DNA of 64,000 bases from assembly GCA_022842445.1 (NCBI GenBank), contig JALHPO010000009.1, positions 1-64,000 of the forward strand, read 5' to 3'. Every line of letters starts with the position of its first letter. The first letter of the stretch is position 1. This document shows, in pieces, positions 46,374 to 54,692 of the stretch. The DNA is from Nitrospira sp. (GTDB lineage Bacteria > Nitrospirota > Nitrospiria > Nitrospirales > Nitrospiraceae). The translations under genes and the position numbers were made by a program. The notes below the pieces were generated by a model. That model had not been told where the DNA came from. It did no database searches and saw only the letters and a list, made by a program, of their open reading frames with translations.

Positions 46374-46466
46374 AATCAATGATCTCCCTGGCCTGACCCT
46401 CAACGCGTATCAGTCCGCCAAATGGCTTGTAGTCGGCCTCCATGGTTCGTTCAAGAAACCGTCGCG

Positions 46467-47384
46467 TTAGAGCCATTCTCGTTCCGCTTTGTCGGCCCGT
46501 TCCCCCCACAGGGCGCTGAGCGGGATATCCCAGAGAGAGTAGGCGCCGGGGTCAAGATCCGGTAATGCGCGGGCGGCTGCCAGCATGACTTGGGCCGTCA
46601 GCACCGATTCGTCGAAGCGAGCCTCGATCAAGAAATGGTGATGGCCGAGCCGTCCCGGCGGACCCCGCCGGTCAAGGACCACCCCCCGTCCTGCCTCTTC
46701 AAGCGAGGAGAGACTCTCCACCGGGAAAACCTGTGTTTCCTCGCCGAGAAACAGCGGATCGGCACGAATGGCCTCGGCCACCCGGTCTGGGTTCGCTCCC
46801 TGCTCCAATTCGACATACACGTAGCGCTGCAATCGGCCGTCGGCCGTTCGGATTTCGGTACAGCGCGCATCTTTCACACCCACGACGCTCTTGGCCATGA
46901 CGGTGTGGCGGAGGGTGATGCCCGGTCGATGGGTCGTCTCGGTCACCCCTCCGGGTGTGAGCAGCGCCAGCCAAGATCGAAATACCGAGAGCCCTCCGGG
47001 ATCCCACCCGGCACCGACAATGGCCGGAGTGCGGTAATGAAGGGCCAGCTTATGGATCGCTTCCTTGTGGGCGTGAAACGATTCTCCATGGAGGATTGCG
47101 CAGTCCACGATCGGAATTCCGTGCTGAAGAATCTGAGAGGCAGTCTCCTTGACGGCGCTTGTCGGCACGCAGATCAGCGCTCCATCCACGGCACTCAGCT
47201 GACCGGCGTGGGTCATCAGCGGAATATGGCGCAGGTGGTCGGGGAGTCCCTCTGCGCCGCTGGCCGGCCGACGGACGAACGCTTCAACCGCAATGTCATG
47301 GCTCAGAGCGATGAGTTCCGCGCAAGCCTGTCCGATCCTGCCGAATCCGACAACAGCGAGATGCAGTGGTTTCGTAGATGCCAT
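46467..47384 (-). CDS. ddh: Diaminopimelate dehydrogenase-like oxidoreductase
   Basis: The product has 305 residues. An N-terminal Rossmann fold (LHLAVVGFGRIGQACAELI) is followed by ALICVPTSAVKETASQIL, GIPIVDCAILHGESFHAH and VGAGWDPGGLSVFRSWLAL. The last block and overall length match meso-diaminopimelate D-dehydrogenase, which makes meso-DAP for lysine and peptidoglycan by reductive amination with NADPH. Some relatives have other substrates, so a related 2,4-diaminopentanoate-type activity is possible. Confidence 0.85.
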   Translation of the reverse strand: MASTKPLHLAVVGFGRIGQACAELIALSHDIAVEAFVRRPASGAEGLPDHLRHIPLMTHAGQLSAVDGALICVPTSAVKETASQILQHGIPIVDCAILHGESFHAHKEAIHKLALHYRTPAIVGAGWDPGGLSVFRSWLALLTPGGVTETTHRPGITLRHTVMAKSVVGVKDARCTEIRTADGRLQRYVYVELEQGANPDRVAEAIRADPLFLGEETQVFPVESLSSLEEAGRGVVLDRRGPPGRLGHHHFLIEARFDESVLTAQVMLAAARALPDLDPGAYSLWDIPLSALWGERADKAEREWL

Positions 47385-47402
47385 CGTTGCCCTTGAGACG
47401 AA

Positions 47403-47642
47403 CTAGGAGGACGACGGAAACTTTCTCATGCCCATGCGTCCCGCCAATTCGTGCAGTTTCTCATGTATGGATTCATTGCAGTACGCCTGGACTTCGGAAA
47501 GCGCCACGCAATAGTCCGTCAGCGCCTCCAGCCAGAGCTTCTGATTCTCGCAGGTCACAGGACCTTGTCGTGCTTCGTCGATTCTGAACGAGGCTTCCTT
47601 GAGCTTGGCCGCCGCTTCATTCAGATGCTTCGGTATGGTCAT
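47403..47642 (-). CDS. Small helical protein, unknown
   Basis: The product has 79 residues, predicted mostly helical: [40 protein letters not shown] and [18 protein letters not shown]. Two Cys are present but no metal motif is evident. It lies 18 bases before the diaminopimelate dehydrogenase gene on the same strand and may be its operon partner. No family recognised. Confidence 0.6.
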   Translation of the reverse strand: MTIPKHLNEAAAKLKEASFRIDEARQGPVTCENQKLWLEALTDYCVALSEVQAYCNESIHEKLHELAGRMGMRKFPSSS

Positions 47643-48278
47643 GGGTTCCTCCCTTCATGAGTGTCGCCGGCGCGCATTTCGCCATCCGGAATTTCATCCA
47701 GTTTGGACAGCCAGACCGTCGCTTCACCGTCGCTTGGCGCCCGATAGTCGCTACGAGGAGATAGAGAGCCACCGGAACCGACTGCCTGGGCCGGTCTCAC
47801 GATGAGGCTCCGCAATTTCGCGACGAAACCGTCGTGAATAATGGGAGCTCGTGACGCGGTCCCGTCCTTTATGCCTCGGATGGGAATGGATCGTTCGCGC
47901 CACTCTCGATAGAGCAAGTGGAGTGCCTGCGGTTGTCCGGCCGTTTTAGACGTGAGGCAGAGCGGGGCGCTGCAGAGCAAACTCGCCGGTATCCGATGAC
48001 TGATCGAGGAAAGAGCCCATGAGAGAAACTGGGTGAGATCCATCCGTTCTGACAATTCATGTGCTCTTTGGCGACATCATAAAGGGAACCCTTGTAGCAG
48101 ATTTCCTCAGAGGGGCTCGTTGCATCTGCAAACGGGTTCAATCAACTCCGGACAATTTCAATGAGTTGCGTGGTATCCCGTACTCATCTTCGGTGGCCCT
48201 GTTCTTGCCAATGATGTCAAAGCAACGGGCGGAAATACGCGGCAGAGCCCGGCAGCTGATATGGAGGCGCGGCTTGTT
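47643..48278. other. Gap with partial repeat B, no convincing gene
   Basis: About 47800-47850 carries TTTCGCGACGAAACCGTCGTGAATAATGG, a diverged right end of repeat family B. A minus-strand open frame (47639-48055) reads through it, but its translation lacks recognisable domains and includes the repeat, so I do not accept it. The remainder (48056-48278) probably holds the promoter of the gene at 48279. Confidence 0.5.
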
Positions 48279-48617
48279 ATGAGAATCAGCACGTATGTGC
48301 TCACACTTGTCCTCGTATGTGGATCGGTGAACGTCATCAACCCTGTTGCCGGTCACTCGGCAGACGCAGTTGAGCGAACCGTGCGGGGAACAGTGGTGGC
48401 TACAAACATCGCAGTCGATCCTTGGACGATCGTGGTGAACGTGGTCTTGCCGAATAAAGAAGAGCTGATCGTGGGGGCTCGCGTGTCCGGGGACACAAGA
48501 ATCGCGCGTGGGAAACGGGCCGTGCGATTGGAGGATGTCAAGGCCGGCGAGACGGTGACGATCACATATCTCAAGACGAACGATGGTTTGATTGCCCGAT
48601 CCATTCATCTTCGGTGA
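48279..48617 (+). CDS. Small exported protein, unknown
   Basis: The product has 112 residues. A signal peptide (TYVLTLVLVCGSVNVINPVA) precedes a beta-rich domain (VRGTVVATNIAVDPWTIVV, VKAGETVTITYLKTNDGLIA). The pattern resembles small OB- or DUF5666-like periplasmic beta barrels, tentatively. Translation could also start at 48261. The stop lies 14 bases before the Pal-like gene, so the envelope genes at 48279-49877 probably form one operon. Confidence 0.7.
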   Translation: MRISTYVLTLVLVCGSVNVINPVAGHSADAVERTVRGTVVATNIAVDPWTIVVNVVLPNKEELIVGARVSGDTRIARGKRAVRLEDVKAGETVTITYLKTNDGLIARSIHLR

Positions 48618-48631
48618 ATGAAGGAGCCGGT

Positions 48632-49225
48632 ATGGCGAAGGCGTTGTCATTGCGCAAGAGCATGTTCCTCCTGTGGCTGGTTGTCTTGACGATGATCGTC
48701 GGATGCGCGGAGCGCAGAATCACGACCGCGGTCGAAGATCAAGCGTTCCAACCCGGTCCTACACATGCGACCCCCGTCGAAGCAGCAAAAGCCCCGCGCC
48801 CGACTGAGGAACAGGGGAGGGGGACAGCTCCATCTACGACCCCGGTCGAGGAGGTGTCTGTACCGGAACAGCCTGTTGAGCCGGCTCCAACAGTCGCGGA
48901 ACTGTCGGATATTTATTTCGACTTCGATCAAGATGCGATTCGCGGCGAGGCTCGATCGGTCCTGGAGGCGAACGCCGGCTTTCTCAAGTCTCAACCTCAT
49001 CGAGACGTTCTGATCGAAGGTCATTGCGACGAGCGGGGAACCGGTGCGTACAACCTCGTGCTCGGTGAACGGCGCGCACAGGCCGCCAAACGATATCTGC
49101 AGGAGCTCGGTGTGGCACCGTCCCAGATCAGGATCACCAGCTACGGGAAAGAACGCCCAGTTTGCAGGGAACATAGCGAGGCCTGCTGGCAGTCGAACCG
49201 ACGAGCGCACTTCAGGCGGCCGTAA
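48632..49225 (+). CDS. pal: Pal-like OmpA-domain lipoprotein
   Basis: The product has 197 residues. A lipoprotein signal peptide ends in the lipobox IVGC; a Pro/Thr-rich linker follows, then an OmpA/Pal domain (YFDFDQDAIRGEARSVLEAN, IEGHCDERGTGAYNLVLGER, YGKERPVCREHSEACWQSNR) that binds meso-DAP in peptidoglycan. It tethers the outer membrane. tolB is not nearby, so it may be a paralogue of the housekeeping Pal. The ATG follows AAGGAG. Confidence 0.92.
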   Translation: MAKALSLRKSMFLLWLVVLTMIVGCAERRITTAVEDQAFQPGPTHATPVEAAKAPRPTEEQGRGTAPSTTPVEEVSVPEQPVEPAPTVAELSDIYFDFDQDAIRGEARSVLEANAGFLKSQPHRDVLIEGHCDERGTGAYNLVLGERRAQAAKRYLQELGVAPSQIRITSYGKERPVCREHSEACWQSNRRAHFRRP

Positions 49226-49253
49226 CCTGACACGTTGAATCCGGGAGGGTTCT

Positions 49254-49877
49254 GTGAAGCAAGCTATTGTGCCATTCATCGGGTGCGTGGGGCTCGTGAC
49301 GATCATTGGATGCGCAGGGACCGGCGAGGTGATTCCCATTCACCTCCGTGCGACTCCGGCAGCAGCCGAAAAGGCGGCCGCACCGGCCACACCTTTGCGT
49401 GTGGCCATCGGGGTGTTCGAGGACGACCGGCGATACCAGACCGGTCTTGGAGTGCGGACTCACCTTTGGGGAGGAGTCAGTTACTTCGACGTCCCCGGAA
49501 ACAAGCCGGCTGACGCGGTGGCCCACGCGCTGACAGAATATCTGACGGCCAAAGGTTGGCAGGTGGTCAAGCCAGGAAACAGTGAAGGCGCGGATGTGGC
49601 GATTGCCGGCCAGCTTCAAGAATTCATCGTTCACGCCAAGAGTCGAGTAGGGTTCACGGAAATAACCGCAAAAACCAGACTCGTTTTGCAGGCGACCAAC
49701 TCAACTGACGGAAGCGTCGTGCGCATGGTCTTAAACGGCATGGGAGCCGAAGACGTGTTCTGGTTCGAGCCTCACGACGTGGAAGATGTCGTCAACGAGG
49801 TCTTCGCCGACAGTTTCAGCAAACTGTCTCAAGATACGACGGTGGTGAACCGTATGCTCCGACTCAAACAGCAGTAA
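49254..49877 (+). CDS. YajG-like lipoprotein, unknown
   Basis: The product has 207 residues from a GTG after GGGAGG. A lipobox (VTIIGC) makes it a probable outer-membrane lipoprotein. The mature part has RVAIGVFEDDRRYQTGLGVR, VAHALTEYLTAKGWQVV, ADVAIAGQLQEFIVHAKSR and VVNEVFADSFSKLSQD, a pattern resembling YajG/LPS-assembly-type lipoproteins, tentatively. It is 28 bases after the Pal-like gene on the same strand. Confidence 0.75.
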   Translation: MKQAIVPFIGCVGLVTIIGCAGTGEVIPIHLRATPAAAEKAAAPATPLRVAIGVFEDDRRYQTGLGVRTHLWGGVSYFDVPGNKPADAVAHALTEYLTAKGWQVVKPGNSEGADVAIAGQLQEFIVHAKSRVGFTEITAKTRLVLQATNSTDGSVVRMVLNGMGAEDVFWFEPHDVEDVVNEVFADSFSKLSQDTTVVNRMLRLKQQ

Positions 49878-50041
49878 GCAGACGAATCGTCGTCCATCAA
49901 GAGAGGCCCCCATCACCGTGGAACAAATCGTAATGTGCTATGTGGGTGGGCACCTGACCACGTGGTGACTGTGTAGTAGCAGACGGAGCACTCCCGTCAT
50001 TCGACATTCTAGACCCTCCACCGGAGCTTCCGGAATCGCCT

Positions 50042-51769
50042 ATGTATCGTCTCGTCATGGCGTTCGACTTCGACGGCACCCTCGCCGTGAACGGCGACGT
50101 GCCTCCCGAACTGGAGACGGCTCTGGAGCAGTGCCGCGCCACCGGCCACGTCTTGTTTCTGGTGACGGGACGCCGCTTCGAGACTGTGAAATTAGGAGGC
50201 CTACGAGAGCTCTTTACCGGCATCGTCTGGGAAAACGGCGCGGTTCTGAGCCATATCGCAACCGGGGAGACTTATCTCCCCTTCGGCCAGCTCGATGCGC
50301 GGCTGCTGAAGGCTATTGAGGAGTCAGGAGTTCCGTTCGAGCGAGGCCTCGCGATCGCGGCGACCTGGACGCCCCACGATCAAACCTTGTGGCGTGTATT
50401 GAGCTCGCACGGGGGCAGCACCTCGCTCGAATACAATAAAGGCGCCGTGATGGTGCTCCCGCCCGGCGCCACCAAGGGAGCAGGGCTGGAACGGTTGCTT
50501 GCGTTATGCGGTTTGTCCCCGAGGAACCTGGCGGCATTCGGCGATGCGGAGAACGATCTGTCCATGCTGACCCTCGCCGAGGTCTCGGTCGCAGTGGCGG
50601 ACGCCGTTCCCGCAGTGATCGAAACATCGGACCTCGTCGCGACTGCGCCCGGACCATGGGGCGTCCTGGAAATACTCAAAGAATATCCCTTGGGCCCAAA
50701 GTTTCTCGACATTCCGCTCAAACGCGAACGGCCGATTCCGCTCGGGCAAACCGAGGCAGGCGTCAACATCAGCATCCCCGCTGCACGATTGGCGGGGCGC
50801 AATCTGGGCGTCTTCGGCAACTCCGGGACCGGCAAATCATGGATGGTCGGCTTGCTGGCAGAAGGGCTTCATCATGAAGACTATCAGGTTCTCCTCATCG
50901 ATCCGGAAGGAGACTTTCGCGGGCTGCGCGTGCTGCCACGCTTCGTCTCGATCAGCGGCGACCGGGTGACGCTTCCCTCGCCTGCCTCTGTCGTCTCGCT
51001 CATCGAAGAGGGAGGGGTGTCGCTGGTCCTCGATCTGAGCCAATACCCGGTCACCCATCGAAGCCGGTACCTGGGTGAGTTGATGCGCGCCTTGCGCCCG
51101 ATCAGAGAACGAAAGTTCCGCCCCCATTGGATCGTGCTGGATGAAGCGCAGGAGTTCCTCTTCGAAGGAAGCGAGATCACCTCGCTGCTACGTCCGGTCC
51201 TGGAAGTGGGGGGGTGGGCCTTTGTCTCGTACCGTCCGGACCGTCTGAGTGAATCGGTCCTCGCATCGCTCCATCATCTGCTCTTGACCAGGATCACGGA
51301 CAGGACGATAGGGGATTGCCTGCGCACACATTGCGCCGTATGCAGTTTGAAGGGCGCACATCTCGATCAGATCCCGATGGGGAGCGCCTTGCTTTGCGGC
51401 GGAGACGTCGTCCGCATGCGTCCTGCGATTCGGCGGGTTCCCCACATCCGCCATCTGTACAAGTATCTCGATATTCCTCTTCCGCCGGGCAAGCGATTCG
51501 CGTTTTGTACCGAGAGAGGTTACCTGGGCGTCGAAGCCGCCAGTGTGTACGAACTGTCCCGTCTGATTCCGATGATCCCCTTGGAGAGTCTGGAGTATCA
51601 CGATCGTCGGGAGGATTTCGTGAAATGGGCCGAAGGGACGCTCGGCGACGGAGGGCTCGCGTCACGACTCAAGAAAGTGGCCAATCGCCGATATCGAGGA
51701 GAAGAACTCCGCGAGGCGCTCAATCAAGTCGTGTCTACGCACTACGAAGAGATCCGAAGACAGCGATAG
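50042..51769 (+). CDS. HAD phosphatase fused to HerA-like ATPase
   Basis: The product has 575 residues. Residues 1-215 form an HAD-IIB (Cof-type) phosphatase: motif I AFDFDGTLA (Asp9, Asp11), a motif II-like VTGRR, and motif IV FGDAENDL (Asp168, Asp172). Residues 220-575 are a P-loop ATPase of HerA/FtsK type with Walker A GNSGTGKS (259-266), Walker B WIVLDEAQEF (Asp367, Glu368) and RPDRLSESVL. The two are continuous in frame. HerA-like ATPases translocate on DNA or drive envelope machines; joined to a sugar-phosphate-type phosphatase this is unusual. No NurA-type nuclease neighbour is present. Role unknown. Confidence 0.85.
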   Translation: MYRLVMAFDFDGTLAVNGDVPPELETALEQCRATGHVLFLVTGRRFETVKLGGLRELFTGIVWENGAVLSHIATGETYLPFGQLDARLLKAIEESGVPFERGLAIAATWTPHDQTLWRVLSSHGGSTSLEYNKGAVMVLPPGATKGAGLERLLALCGLSPRNLAAFGDAENDLSMLTLAEVSVAVADAVPAVIETSDLVATAPGPWGVLEILKEYPLGPKFLDIPLKRERPIPLGQTEAGVNISIPAARLAGRNLGVFGNSGTGKSWMVGLLAEGLHHEDYQVLLIDPEGDFRGLRVLPRFVSISGDRVTLPSPASVVSLIEEGGVSLVLDLSQYPVTHRSRYLGELMRALRPIRERKFRPHWIVLDEAQEFLFEGSEITSLLRPVLEVGGWAFVSYRPDRLSESVLASLHHLLLTRITDRTIGDCLRTHCAVCSLKGAHLDQIPMGSALLCGGDVVRMRPAIRRVPHIRHLYKYLDIPLPPGKRFAFCTERGYLGVEAASVYELSRLIPMIPLESLEYHDRREDFVKWAEGTLGDGGLASRLKKVANRRYRGEELREALNQVVSTHYEEIRRQR

Positions 51770-51869
51770 CCCTGGTGGGCGGGAAAGACAGGTGGTTACT
51801 CGTGTCGCTTCCATCGTCGATGAGTCCACTCGGCTTTGACTGAGGACGCTCCATGATAGTACTGGATCT

Positions 51870-51929
51870 CGTGGCCGCGCGGGCGACGCGCCAGAATCTG
51901 CTTCGGCGAACCGTCATGAGTAATGCGGG
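51870..51929. repeat. Repeat family B, right-end fragment
   Basis: GGCGAACCGTCATGAGTAATGCGGG matches the right ends of the full repeat B copies. It abuts the stop codon (TTA) of the PepSY gene at 51930, again at the 3' end of a minus-strand gene. Confidence 0.6.
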
Positions 51930-52283
51930 TTACTCTTTGTGCTCGCGCTTCTTTTTCGGTTCTGCCTTTTCCTCTTCCACGTCGATCACCGCGCCGGTGT
52001 CGGCATCGATATGGACCTCCATCACTTTCTTGTCCGCCGTGACGACTTCGACTTCCCACACCAGCTTGTTATGCTTTTTCTCCAGTTCGGCTTCGATGAT
52101 CTTGCCCGACACTTTCTCCAACGCGGTCTTGAGCGCCTGGTCGATCGTAACCTTGGCGGCGGCAGCCATCTCGGCTTTGCCGTTCTTTTCTTTTTCGTCG
52201 CCGAAGGCGATTCCGGCGGCGGCCAGGGTTCCGGCTGCCAGCAGGATGGATAGGGCAAACATAGAGGACGATCGCTGTCTCAT
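51930..52283 (-). CDS. Exported PepSY-domain protein (copy B)
   Basis: The product has 117 residues. A signal peptide (SSMFALSILLAAGTLAAAGI) is followed by a PepSY domain (AKVTIDQALKTALEKVSGKI, KHNKLVWEVEVVTADKKVME, VHIDADTGAVIDVEEE) and a Lys/Glu-rich tail. It is a close paralogue of 36757-37095. The ATG follows AAGGAGGTGTCC. The upstream DUF2934 gene (52334-52600) is intact here, and the two are probably co-transcribed. Confidence 0.88.
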   Translation of the reverse strand: MRQRSSSMFALSILLAAGTLAAAGIAFGDEKEKNGKAEMAAAAKVTIDQALKTALEKVSGKIIEAELEKKHNKLVWEVEVVTADKKVMEVHIDADTGAVIDVEEEKAEPKKKREHKE

Positions 52284-52333
52284 GGACACCTCCTTGTTAT
52301 GGTGATCCGAACAGGACGACCCTGCCGGACTCA

Positions 52334-52600
52334 CTACGCGTTGCATTCGAGACCGAGGATTTCCCGCTCGGCCTCCAGCCAGTCGTCGAGCGCTCGGCCC
52401 TCTCGATAGCCGCGTTCGGCATGGAGCTCATAGGCCCGCTGGGTGATGCGGGCCTGCAGGTCGTCACAGGGAGAAACCGGTTGACAGTGAACCGGCCCCT
52501 TCTCTGTAGCAGCAACAGCCCGTGTAACAGCCGGTTCCTTCTTCTGGATAGGTCGGGAAACCTTCCTCCTGCTCGGTTCTTTCGAGGGATGCGGTTGCAT
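52334..52600 (-). CDS. DUF2934 protein (copy 2)
   Basis: The product has 88 residues. After a basic N-terminus the DUF2934 core reads ITQRAYELHAERGYREGRAL then DDWLEAEREILGLECNA. It is intact, unlike the near-identical fossil at 37149-37254. The ATG follows AAAGGAGATCGTGAATC. Its gene lies between a small winged-helix-like gene and a PepSY gene, all on the minus strand, which suggests a three-gene envelope/stress cassette. Confidence 0.8.
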   Translation of the reverse strand: MQPHPSKEPSRRKVSRPIQKKEPAVTRAVAATEKGPVHCQPVSPCDDLQARITQRAYELHAERGYREGRALDDWLEAEREILGLECNA

Positions 52601-52630
52601 GATTCACGATCTCCTTTCTCTTTACTCTGT

Positions 52631-52843
52631 TTAAGCAGAGGCGTCGCAGGAAGTTGCCCGCGAGACCCCGTATCGGCCGGGACCCTTCGGCGTCAGTCTG
52701 ACTTGTCCCGTTCGGCTCATGCGGTCGATCTCGCAAAACACCTGATTCCATGTGAGGTCGGGACATTCAAGCACGACTTCCTCAAGCGAACAGTCGGGGG
52801 AACGAATGATCATCTGCATGATTTTCTCTCTTGTCTCGTGCAT
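52631..52843 (-). CDS. Small winged-helix-like protein (paralogue B)
   Basis: The product has 70 residues: MHETREKIMQMIIRSPDCSL, then the core ECPDLTWNQVFCEIDRMSR with TGQVRLTPKGPGRYGV. It shares LTWNQVF-x-x-ID-x-x-SRTGQ with 3801-4043. The likely fold is a compact helix-turn-helix with a beta wing, so DNA or RNA binding is plausible but unproven. It lies 30 bases upstream of the DUF2934 gene. Confidence 0.7.
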   Translation of the reverse strand: MHETREKIMQMIIRSPDCSLEEVVLECPDLTWNQVFCEIDRMSRTGQVRLTPKGPGRYGVSRATSCDASA

Positions 52844-53271
52844 ACGATCATCCTCTTCTGCGGAGTCTCCCCCGACTATGACGGGCCTTGTGCATCTTGA
52901 GTGCCACTGTGGCTAAATCCAGGAAGTAGCGAGTCAAAAGCGGGCGCAAGCTGTTGCGGCATGCGGGTTTGTCGACGACAGTGGTTGGCTGAAATATAAT
53001 GGGTGCCGGATCCGGTCTTGGGGAGTTTCGCGTCAATCAGACAGCGTGTTCTGTCGCTGAATGACGCATCCTGAATGCGAGCCGGTATTCTCTGGCCCTG
53101 CCTTTGCTATATCTCCTTGTGACCATAGGAAAGGTGAGAAAGTGGGGTATTATGCGCCACTAGAACAGGTAGACTGTTGCAGATTGGGGCAATGGTTTTT
53201 GCCTTGCCAATACGCCTTGCAATACTTGGGGTCTAACGCAACGATCTCATTTTTTCCGGTTGGAGCATGCA
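52844..53271. other. Intergenic region between divergent genes
   Basis: About 430 bases should carry promoters for the minus-strand winged-helix-like cassette and the plus-strand signalling cluster. Near 53185-53203 there is a TTGG...TTTTTGC string reminiscent of a sigma54 promoter, but the GG-GC spacing is off by one, so I do not call it. No gene seen. Confidence 0.4.
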
Positions 53272-54651
53272 ATGACTGAACAATGGGGCACGATTCTGGT
53301 CGTGGATGATGATGCGGATATGCGGGAACTGGCCTATGACATGCTGAAAGACCGGGGGCATCACGTCGCCACAGCCGGAAGCGGGGAAGAGGCGTTCAAG
53401 CGCCTGGCCGAAGGGGACTATGCCGTAGTCCTCACAGACCTCCGGATGAAAGGCATGCAGGGGACTGAATTGTTAGCCCAGATCAAACGTGACCATCCCG
53501 ATATCAACGTGATTCTCATGACCGCCTTCGGATCGGTGGAGACAGCGGTCGAAGCAATGAAACATGGGGCGAGCGATTACCTTACCAAACCGGTCAAGAA
53601 AGACGAACTGGTGCGCGTCGTCGAGCGGGTGCTGCGGGAAACGGCTCTGCGGCGTGAAGTGAACCGGCTCAGGAAAGAGGTACACAAGGAGTACAGCTTC
53701 CACCAGATTTTGGGGAAGAGCAAAGCGATTCAAGCGGTCTTCGAATTGATCCGCCGGGTGGCCGACAGCCCGACCAATGTGCTCATCACGGGGGAAAGTG
53801 GGACCGGCAAGGAGCTGGTCGCCAAGGCCATTCACTACAATAGTAGCCGGAAAGAGGCGCCGTTTGTTCCGGTCAACTGCGCGGCGATTCCTGAACAGCT
53901 GCTGGAAAGCGAGCTGTTCGGGCATATGCGCGGTTCCTTTACCGATGCCAAGGCGGACAAGCGGGGCTTGTTCGAAGAAGCGCAGAAGGGGACGTTGTTT
54001 CTCGACGAGATCAGCGAGCTGCCGCTCATGCTGCAAGCCAAAATTCTGCGCGCGATTCAAGAGCGCGAAATCAGGCGGGTTGGAGCGACCAAGCCGGTCT
54101 CGGTCGATGTGCGGATCATCGCGGCGACCAACCTCAATCTCAGTGAGGAGGTGAAAAACAAGCGGTTCCGCGAAGACTTGTATTACCGGCTGAATGTCAT
54201 CGAGCTGAAGCTCCCGCCATTACGTGAACGGCTGGAAGACATTCCGTTGCTGGTTGCCGCCTTTTTGAAGAAGTGCGGCGAGGCGGGCGGGAAAGAGGTC
54301 AAAGGCGTGAGCGAATCTGCGCTGGCGATGTTGATGGATTATGCCTGGCCGGGGAATGTCCGTGAACTTGAAAACGTGATCGAACGGGCCGTGACACTCA
54401 GCCGCGGCGAGAAAATTTCTCCGGATGATCTGCCGGCTGCGGTGCAAGGGGCCCGCGGCGATCGGCGAGTGCTGGACGAAGCGGCCGAGAAAAGCCTGCC
54501 CTTGCATGAAATCGAAAAAGAATACATCAAGAAGATTCTCGACAAAACCGGCGGCAACAAGTACCAAGCCGCTCATGCCCTTGGCATCGACCGCAAGACG
54601 CTGTATCGTAAGCTCGCCGAAATCGAAGGCAAACCTCATCCAGAAGAATAA
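53272..54651 (+). CDS. NtrC-family sigma54-dependent response regulator
   Basis: The product has 459 residues. The receiver domain (LVVDDDADMRELAYDMLKD) has the phosphoacceptor Asp56 in VVLTDLRMKGM; the AAA+ domain has Walker A GESGTGKE and Walker B TLFLDEISELPL; a Fis-type helix-turn-helix closes the protein (GGNKYQAAHALGIDRKTLY). The sigma54 contact loop, normally GAFTGA, reads GSFTDA at residues 221-226. The ATG at 53272 follows GGAG; a TTG at 53260 is less likely. The PAS histidine kinase starts 41 bases downstream and is the probable partner. Confidence 0.93.
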   Translation: MTEQWGTILVVDDDADMRELAYDMLKDRGHHVATAGSGEEAFKRLAEGDYAVVLTDLRMKGMQGTELLAQIKRDHPDINVILMTAFGSVETAVEAMKHGASDYLTKPVKKDELVRVVERVLRETALRREVNRLRKEVHKEYSFHQILGKSKAIQAVFELIRRVADSPTNVLITGESGTGKELVAKAIHYNSSRKEAPFVPVNCAAIPEQLLESELFGHMRGSFTDAKADKRGLFEEAQKGTLFLDEISELPLMLQAKILRAIQEREIRRVGATKPVSVDVRIIAATNLNLSEEVKNKRFREDLYYRLNVIELKLPPLRERLEDIPLLVAAFLKKCGEAGGKEVKGVSESALAMLMDYAWPGNVRELENVIERAVTLSRGEKISPDDLPAAVQGARGDRRVLDEAAEKSLPLHEIEKEYIKKILDKTGGNKYQAAHALGIDRKTLYRKLAEIEGKPHPEE

Positions 54652-54692
54652 CGTTTTCTTGTCGGATGGTCTGCTCGGCCGGGAGCGATCAT

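Noticed and set aside
47639..48055. 138-codon minus-strand frame
   Set aside because: It runs through a repeat B fragment and its translation lacks any domain or signal; no ribosome-binding site was found.
53180..53210. Possible sigma54 promoter before the NtrC gene
   Set aside because: The GG and GC elements are 13 rather than 12 bases apart and the flanks do not match the consensus.
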